Shown here piece by piece: positions 58,754-64,000 of a stretch of DNA of 64,000 bases. Position numbers and translations under genes: made by a program. How positions within the stretch are numbered: the first letter of the stretch is position 1; each line of letters opens with the position of its first letter. This DNA comes from Streptomyces pseudovenezuelae (lineage in GTDB: Bacteria; Actinomycetota; Actinomycetes; Streptomycetales; Streptomycetaceae), in assembly GCF_001513955.1 (NCBI RefSeq), contig NZ_KQ948146.1, positions 470,476 through 534,475 of the forward strand, written 5' to 3'. The notes under the pieces were generated by a model. The model was not told where the DNA came from, did no database searches, and saw only the letters and a list, made by a program, of their open reading frames with translations.

Positions 58754-59257
58754 TCAGACCGTCAGCCAGTCGGTGACGATCACCTGCCCGCCGGTCCGCA
58801 GCCGTAGCGCGAAGGGGCCGGCCGGGGACGTGTCGCAGGTGAAGCGGCCCATGTCGTCGGTGGTGAGCGGCGAGCCCGCCTGCGGCCCGCTGAGCACCTC
58901 GATCCGGGCCGACCGGGGCGGCAGCACCTGGCCCATGAGGCCCTGCGGGGTGAGTTCGACGTCGACCGTCACCTCGCCCGCGTGGAAGGTCAGCATCCGC
59001 GGCGCCCCCGTCGCTCCCCTCACCGGGAGGGCGTCCACCACCGAGTCGAAGGAGAGTTCGGCGATCCGGCTGTCCAGGTCGTGCAGCGCGAACGCCTCCA
59101 TGGCGATCTGCCGCAGGGCAACCGGTACGGGGTCCAGGATGGCCGTCGCCTGGCGGAGCTCCTCCTCCAGCAGCTCAAGGGCGAACTCCTCGTCCGGCAG
59201 CGCCTGTTCGCCGAAGTCGAGGACGTCGTCACCGAGGTCGTCGTCCATGTCGCTCAT
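58754..59257 (-). CDS. Acidic protein with C-terminal carboxypeptidase-regulatory-like beta domain
   Basis: A 167-aa protein coupled to the sigma-factor gene by ATGA overlap. The N-terminus is acidic and helical (DEEFALELLEEELRQ); AMEAFALHDLDSRIAELSFD and RMLTFHAGEVTVDVELTP, then GQVLPPRSARIEVLSG and DMGRFTCDTSPAGPFALRLR, resemble the beta-sandwich found next to ECF-type sigma factors in actinobacteria. No signal peptide or membrane helix. A partner or anti-sigma-like role is inferred only from coupling. Confidence 0.78.
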   Translation of the reverse strand: MSDMDDDLGDDVLDFGEQALPDEEFALELLEEELRQATAILDPVPVALRQIAMEAFALHDLDSRIAELSFDSVVDALPVRGATGAPRMLTFHAGEVTVDVELTPQGLMGQVLPPRSARIEVLSGPQAGSPLTTDDMGRFTCDTSPAGPFALRLRTGGQVIVTDWLTV

Positions 59258-59829
59258 ACCGCCCCCCGGGCTTCGAGCCGCGCCCGCAGCCGCCTCAGGC
59301 AGCGCTGGCGCAGTGGTCCGATACTGCCCACCGCGATCCCCAGGGCGGCGGACACCTCCTGGTAGCCGGGCTTCGGCGAGGCCATCAGGATGCGCAGCAA
59401 CTGCCGGCAGCGCTCGCCGAGTTCCTCGAACTCCTGCCACAGGTACCGGACGCGCTCGCTCTGGGCGGCGGCCTCCTCGGAGTCGATGAAGGACTGCTCG
59501 GGCGTACGGTCCTCGCTGATCCGGTCCAGCAACTGCGGATCGTCCGTGACGGTGAGCCGCCGCAAGCCCTTGAGCACCTTCAGGCACTCGTGGCGCGCGG
59601 TGCTCGCCAGCCAGGACTTGGCCTTGTCGGGTTCGCGGATGCGCCCGAGGTGCTGGGCGAAGCGGAACCACACGGTCTGGTACACCTCGTGCGCGTCGGC
59701 GTCGGAGAGCCGGTGGGCGCGCACCACCGCCCACACCAGTGGGCTCAGCCCTTCCACGAGCGCTTTCCAGGCCGCCGCGTCACCGTCGACGGCGGACTGG
59801 ACCAGCGCACCGACATCTGCTCGGTCCAC
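59254..59829 (-). CDS. ECF-type RNA polymerase sigma factor
   Basis: A 191-aa sigma-70 family protein with regions 2 and 4. Region 2 is around WAVVRAHRLSDADAHEVYQT and WLASTARHECLKVLK; region 4 HTH is around YQEVSAALGIAVGSIGPLRQ. GTG at 59829 has GAGGGG 8 nt upstream; further upstream sequence is shadow coding. It lies 59 bp after the subtilisin gene and overlaps the downstream acidic gene. Target promoter unknown. Confidence 0.88.
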   Translation of the reverse strand: MDRADVGALVQSAVDGDAAAWKALVEGLSPLVWAVVRAHRLSDADAHEVYQTVWFRFAQHLGRIREPDKAKSWLASTARHECLKVLKGLRRLTVTDDPQLLDRISEDRTPEQSFIDSEEAAAQSERVRYLWQEFEELGERCRQLLRILMASPKPGYQEVSAALGIAVGSIGPLRQRCLRRLRARLEARGAV

Positions 59830-59888
59830 GGTCCCACCCCTCGTGTACGGCAAGTCATCGTACGCCGTGGAGGGGAGCGCTCCGGCCC

Positions 59889-61316
59889 TCATGTGCCGAC
59901 CGGACGCTGCACGACCGGCACCGGGCGCCAGCCGGCCGGCTTCAGCGCCGCCACGCGCGCCCCGCGCACTTCGGCGAACTGTGTGTTCGTGGCCAGCAGT
60001 TGCTGCCGGGCCGCCCTCGGGTCGGTCTCCTTGTTCGCGGTCATGTGGGCGGCGACCAGACCTGCCACGACCGGGGTCGCGAAGGAGGTGCCGCTCCAGT
60101 GCGCGTACCCCTCGAACATCACCTGGTCCGGCTTGGCGACGCTGCCGTCCTCGCTCAGCACACCGACGTGGGACGGGGACTGGCAGGTGCACACGTAGGT
60201 GAAGCCGTACCGGCAGGCCCCGTACGTGGAGTGCTGGTAGAGGTAGGGCACCGGTGCATCGAAGCCGGTGAGGGCGCTGGTCAGGCGCTCGCCGGGGGCG
60301 TAGACGTCCACCCAGGAGCCGTGGTTGCTGAAGCAGGCGCCGAACTCGCCGTCGCCGCGCAGCGCGCCGACCGACAGGACGACTCCCTGGTAGTCGGGCA
60401 GGTCGGCGTAGGCGGCGGGCCAGAACGGGCTGGCGCTGGCGTTGTTGCCGGCCGCGGCGACCAACAGGGTGCCGTGGGCGCGCAGTTCCTGCATGAAGGC
60501 GTCCAGGCCGAGCAGGCCGTCGGGGCGGCCGTTGGAGGTGCCCGCGGACAGGCTGATGATGTCGGGCCAGCCGCCGGCGACCGCCTCGAAGAGCTTGTCG
60601 CCGAGCTCGGACTCCAGGATGGCGCCCGCGTCGTTGAGGGTGTTGCGGACGGTGATGTCGGTGTTGGGCGCGACGGCCGCGAGGACACCGGCGATGAACG
60701 TGCCGTGGCCGACGTACTGGAGGAGGTTGCCGGCCGCGTCGGTCTCGGTGCCGTGCAGGTCGCCCTCGACATGGGCGAGCAGCGGGACGAGCGTGTGGTC
60801 GTGGGTGAGGCCGTTGTCGACGACCAGGACACTCACGGCGGTGTCGGTGTCGTAACCCCCTTCCGCGGGAGCCGGGTTGGTGCCCTGGCTGAGCGCGGCG
60901 GGCACGGGCTCGTCGCCGGGGCAGGAGTTGACCGCGATCGACACCACGTGGTTGCGGCTGACCAGGCGGTGTCCGGCGCGTCCCTCGCGTTCGCTCATGG
61001 CGCGCAGGGCGTGGGTGACGGCGCGGTCGCCGCGCCGGTCGCCGTGGCCCGGGTCGCCGACCTTGATCCGGGTGATGCCCGAGCGGTTGGTCTCGGGGCT
61101 GTCGCGGCGGACGTGATCGCCGGTCAGCCCGGTCGCCTCGGTGAAGTGGGTGCGCACGGTCTCCTCGACGAGTGCCGCGTCACGGCCGTCCCGGGCGAGG
61201 ACGACACCCTTCTCGTAGATGAACTCCGAGGCGTCGTCGGGTCCGAGGGCCAGCGGGACGTCGGGCATGGAACGCTGGATCTGGTCGAACTGCTCGTGGA
61301 ATCGCTGAGGTGCCAT
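59889..61316 (-). CDS. S8 (subtilisin) family serine peptidase, no signal peptide
   Basis: A 475-aa subtilisin. The catalytic Asp is in VLVVDNGLT near residue 165, His in VGHGTFIAG near residue 205 and Ser in SGTSFATPV near residue 408. An N-terminal ~130 residues form a pro- or sensor region (PDDASEFIYEKGVVLARDG). There is no signal peptide or membrane segment, so it probably stays in the cytoplasm. Cys-rich insert CRYGFTYVCTCQ lies before Ser. GGGAGG upstream sets ATG 61316. It leads a three-gene run with the sigma factor and is divergent from the CHAT gene. Confidence 0.9.
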   Translation of the reverse strand: MAPQRFHEQFDQIQRSMPDVPLALGPDDASEFIYEKGVVLARDGRDAALVEETVRTHFTEATGLTGDHVRRDSPETNRSGITRIKVGDPGHGDRRGDRAVTHALRAMSEREGRAGHRLVSRNHVVSIAVNSCPGDEPVPAALSQGTNPAPAEGGYDTDTAVSVLVVDNGLTHDHTLVPLLAHVEGDLHGTETDAAGNLLQYVGHGTFIAGVLAAVAPNTDITVRNTLNDAGAILESELGDKLFEAVAGGWPDIISLSAGTSNGRPDGLLGLDAFMQELRAHGTLLVAAAGNNASASPFWPAAYADLPDYQGVVLSVGALRGDGEFGACFSNHGSWVDVYAPGERLTSALTGFDAPVPYLYQHSTYGACRYGFTYVCTCQSPSHVGVLSEDGSVAKPDQVMFEGYAHWSGTSFATPVVAGLVAAHMTANKETDPRAARQQLLATNTQFAEVRGARVAALKPAGWRPVPVVQRPVGT

Positions 61317-61425
61317 GGCGTGTCCTCCCACTGAGGCGGCGGTCGTCAGTCAGAGCCGCGGGTCCGGTGATTGATACAGCGCCAAACCGGTGTGGCCTGC
61401 CACCTGGGCCACTACCATCCATGGA

Positions 61426-64000
61426 GTGACAGCGGGAAGCGACTCGGTTCTCGAACTGCTGCCGATGGTGTTCGCCGCGCCCAACCAGGCGCTGGCGAGG
61501 GCAGAGGAAGTACTCGGCTCGGATCCCTCACCGCTGCACGCCTCCGTCGCCCACCAGGTGATCGGCATCTGGCAGCGCGACTGGGGCGACCTGCGGCTCG
61601 CCCTGGACCATCTGCGCCGGGCCCGCGATCTCGGCGCGCGCTCGGAGTCGACCGACCGGGAGGCGGACGCGCTGGCCGCGCTCGGTGTGGCGCTGGTGCA
61701 CGCGGGGCGCACCCGGCAGGGCCTGGAGTCGCTGGAGCGGGGCGTCGCGGTCAGCAGCGGGCACACCAGGGCGCAGGTCCTGTTCCGGCGGGCGTACGCC
61801 TCGTGGGTGCTCGGGCATCACCGGGCGGCGCTGGAGGACGTACGGCGGGCGGTTCCGGTGCTGCGGCAGGCCGGCGACGTGATCTGGACGGCGCGGGCGC
61901 TGACCCTGCGGGCCACCGTGCATCTGGCGCTCGGGGCGGTGGAGCGGGCCGACGCCGACTTCACGGCGGCGGAGGCGCTGTGGGACACCACGGGCCAGGA
62001 GCACGACAAGGCCGACGCGGTGGAGAGCCGGGGGCTGGCCGCCTACCGGTCGGGGGACATCCCGGCCGCGCTGCGGCTGCTCGACGAGGCGCAGGAGCGG
62101 TACGCCAAGCTCGGCACGCCGACGTTCATGCTCACCGTGCGGCGCTGCGAGGTCCTGATGGCCGCGGGGCTCGCCCCGGAGGCGCTCGCGGAGGCGGACG
62201 CGGCGATCAAGGTCCTCGACGGCATCGGCGGACAGTCCACCCGCAAGGCGGAGCTGCTGCTCGCCGCCGCGCGGGCGGCCCGGCACGCGGGGGACGCGCA
62301 CACCGCGATCGCGCGCGCCGACATGGCGGTACGGCTGTTCGCCGGGCAGCGGCGCACCTGGTGGGAGACGCACGCCCGGCTGGTGCTGATCGAGGCACGG
62401 GTCGCCGCCGGGCGCGGCTCGGGCCGGCTGGTCGCGGACGCGGCGGCGGTCGCCGACCGGCTGGCCTCCTTCGGCGCGCCCGCCGCCCCGGAGGCCTCGC
62501 TGCTGGCGGGCCGTATCGCGCTCGGGCTGGGGTGGCAGGACGATGCGCGACGGCATCTTGAGGTGGCCGCCCGCAGCCGGCACAGCGGGCCGCCGCTGGC
62601 GCGGATGACGGGATGGGCGGCGCGGGCGCTGTGGGCGCGGGCCGCGGGGTCGGACCGGCGGGTGCTGGAGGCCTGTCGCCGCGGTCTGGACGTGCTCGAC
62701 GATCACCGTACGACCCTGGGTGCTTCGGAACTGCGGGCCCGGGCCACCGCGCAGGGCGCCGAGCTCGCCGGGCTCGCCGCGCGGGCCTCCCTCAGGTCGG
62801 GCGGGCCCCGGCGGCTGCTGGTGTGGAGCGAGCGCTGGCGGGCCACCGTGCTGTCCGCGCCGCCGACCCGCCCGCCGGCCGACCCGGCGCTGCTCAGCGA
62901 CCTCACCGCCTTCCGGGAGATAGCGGCCCGCGCGGAGGGGGCCCGGATGGAGGGCCGGCCGGTGCCGACGCTGGAACGTGAACAGCGGCGCCTGGAACGG
63001 GAGATCCGCTCCCGGAGCCTCCATGAGCGCGGCGACGCGTCCGGCGACGGCTACCGCTTCGACCCCGGCAGGCTGCTGGAGCGGCTCGGTGACGAGGTGC
63101 GGCTGGTCGAACTCGCCGTGCTCGACGGGCGGGTCCAGGTGCTGCTGTGCGCGCAGGGGCGGGTGCGGAGGTTCGAGGCCGGACTGCTGGCGGACGCCGA
63201 GCGTGAGGCGGAGCACGTCCAGGCGGGGCTCAGGAGACTGGCCCACCCCGGGGCGGAGGCCCGGCTTCCGGTGGTGGAGGCGGCCGGGCGGCGGCTGGAG
63301 GAACTGCTGCTCGGGCCGGCCGCGGCGCAGCTCGGGTCCGGACCGGTCGTGGTGGTGCCGCCGGGGCGGCTGCACCAGGTGCCGTGGGCGCTGCTGCCCT
63401 CGCTGCGGGAGCGGGTGTTCAGCGTGTCGCCGTCGGCGAGCAGCTGGCTGCGGGCGAGGGAGACCGCGCCGCCGCCGAGCGGACGCCAGGTACTCGTCCG
63501 CGGGCCGGGGCTCGCGACCGGCGGCGCCGAGGTACCCGAACTCGCCGGGCGCAACGGCTCGGCGACCGTTCTGGAGCACGACGAGGCACGTGTGCCGCGG
63601 GTGCTGGAGGAACTGGACGGGGCGGCGCTGGCGCACATCGCCGCGCACGGCACGTTCCGTGCGGACAGTCCGCTGTTCTCGTCCTTGCGGATGGCCGACG
63701 GGCCGCTCATCGTCCACGACTTCGAGCGTCTGGACCGCAGCCCGTACCGGATCATCCTGTCCTGCTGCGACACCGCCCGGTTCGCCTCGGTCGGCGCGGA
63801 CGAACTGCTCGGCCTGGTCACCGCGCTGCTGCCGCTGGGCACGGCGGGAGTGGTGGCGTGCAGCGCACCGGTCAACGACGAGGCGGTGGTGCCGCTGATG
63901 CTCACGCTGCACAAAGGGCTCGGTGCGGGGGCGTCCATGGCGGAGGCGCTGCGCGACGCGCGGGCCGCGCTGCCGGGGGACTCGGTGCATCAGGCGACGG
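61426..64000 (+). CDS. TPR-CHAT (caspase-like) protein, 3' end beyond window
   Basis: 858 codons are visible without a stop. Residues ~10-500 are TPR-like helical repeats (LGVALVHAGRTRQGLESLER; VHLALGAVERADADF). The CHAT domain lies near 530-858, with PGRLHQVPWALLPSL, catalytic His in AHIAAHGTF near residue 740 and catalytic Cys in IILSCCDTARFASVG near residue 779. No signal or membrane segment. GTG at 61426 is likely the start but the ribosome-binding site is weak. It is divergent from the S8-sigma genes across 109 bp, suggesting joint control. Confidence 0.88.
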   Translation, partial: MTAGSDSVLELLPMVFAAPNQALARAEEVLGSDPSPLHASVAHQVIGIWQRDWGDLRLALDHLRRARDLGARSESTDREADALAALGVALVHAGRTRQGLESLERGVAVSSGHTRAQVLFRRAYASWVLGHHRAALEDVRRAVPVLRQAGDVIWTARALTLRATVHLALGAVERADADFTAAEALWDTTGQEHDKADAVESRGLAAYRSGDIPAALRLLDEAQERYAKLGTPTFMLTVRRCEVLMAAGLAPEALAEADAAIKVLDGIGGQSTRKAELLLAAARAARHAGDAHTAIARADMAVRLFAGQRRTWWETHARLVLIEARVAAGRGSGRLVADAAAVADRLASFGAPAAPEASLLAGRIALGLGWQDDARRHLEVAARSRHSGPPLARMTGWAARALWARAAGSDRRVLEACRRGLDVLDDHRTTLGASELRARATAQGAELAGLAARASLRSGGPRRLLVWSERWRATVLSAPPTRPPADPALLSDLTAFREIAARAEGARMEGRPVPTLEREQRRLEREIRSRSLHERGDASGDGYRFDPGRLLERLGDEVRLVELAVLDGRVQVLLCAQGRVRRFEAGLLADAEREAEHVQAGLRRLAHPGAEARLPVVEAAGRRLEELLLGPAAAQLGSGPVVVVPPGRLHQVPWALLPSLRERVFSVSPSASSWLRARETAPPPSGRQVLVRGPGLATGGAEVPELAGRNGSATVLEHDEARVPRVLEELDGAALAHIAAHGTFRADSPLFSSLRMADGPLIVHDFERLDRSPYRIILSCCDTARFASVGADELLGLVTALLPLGTAGVVACSAPVNDEAVVPLMLTLHKGLGAGASMAEALRDARAALPGDSVHQAT

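Overview
The window is high-GC actinobacterial chromosome, almost certainly Streptomyces. The evidence is strong G/C bias at third codon positions, many GTG starts, 4-nt ATGA/GTGA gene overlaps, Tat-type signal peptides, a monomeric NADP isocitrate dehydrogenase, an Rpf-LysM-M23 cell-wall enzyme and a GlgC/GT4 glycogen pair. No tRNA, rRNA, CRISPR array, integrase or intact insertion sequence was seen.

Region 1 (1-24.3 kb) is a glycan-foraging island. On the minus strand an eight-gene, nearly continuously overlapping operon carries a monosaccharide ABC transporter (9069-5488) followed by fuconate dehydratase, SDR, aldo-keto reductase, mutarotase and lactonase. This is a non-phosphorylative route for L-fucose or a related 6-deoxyhexose. 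A divergent FadR-type GntR regulator faces it across palindromic operators. Next come an oligosaccharide ABC transporter with a GH5 beta-mannosidase-like enzyme, a GH85 endo-beta-N-acetylglucosaminidase and a GH38 alpha-mannosidase, under a divergent LacI regulator. A GH20-GH29 pair (hexosaminidase and alpha-L-fucosidase) with its own promoter completes the set. The secreted enzymes (GH85, GH20, GH29), the two lipoprotein-dependent importers and the apparently cytoplasmic GH38 and GH5 fit outside-then-inside dismantling of fucosylated N-glycans, with released fucose fed to the first operon.

Region 2 (24.4-45 kb) mixes metabolism and unknowns: an amidase, acetyltransferases, an unrecognised 57-aa peptide, a degenerate HD-like protein, SDRs (one with a zinc ribbon and no catalytic Tyr), WS/DGAT, a secreted PA14-GH2 enzyme with a LacI-like operator, glgC/glgA, a FhuF-like protein, an EamA/DMT-like protein, an Rpf-LysM-M23 protein, gnd, a triplicated hairpin repeat, panD, and an ASCH-NUDIX gene broken by a frameshift.

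Region 3 (45-64 kb) holds an HTH/coiled-coil protein, a scar where an alcohol dehydrogenase and a TetR gene have both lost their 5' parts, a YqjF/DUF2071 pair, a multidrug-type ABC exporter with a MerR-type leaderless promoter, a flippase-like membrane protein, MscS, a secreted M1 peptidase, isocitrate dehydrogenase and N-formylglutamate amidohydrolase. The right edge carries a subtilisin, an ECF-like sigma factor and a small beta-domain protein, divergent from a TPR-CHAT (caspase-like) protein that runs off the window. This protease/sigma/CHAT module is the best candidate for a little-described signalling or defence system.
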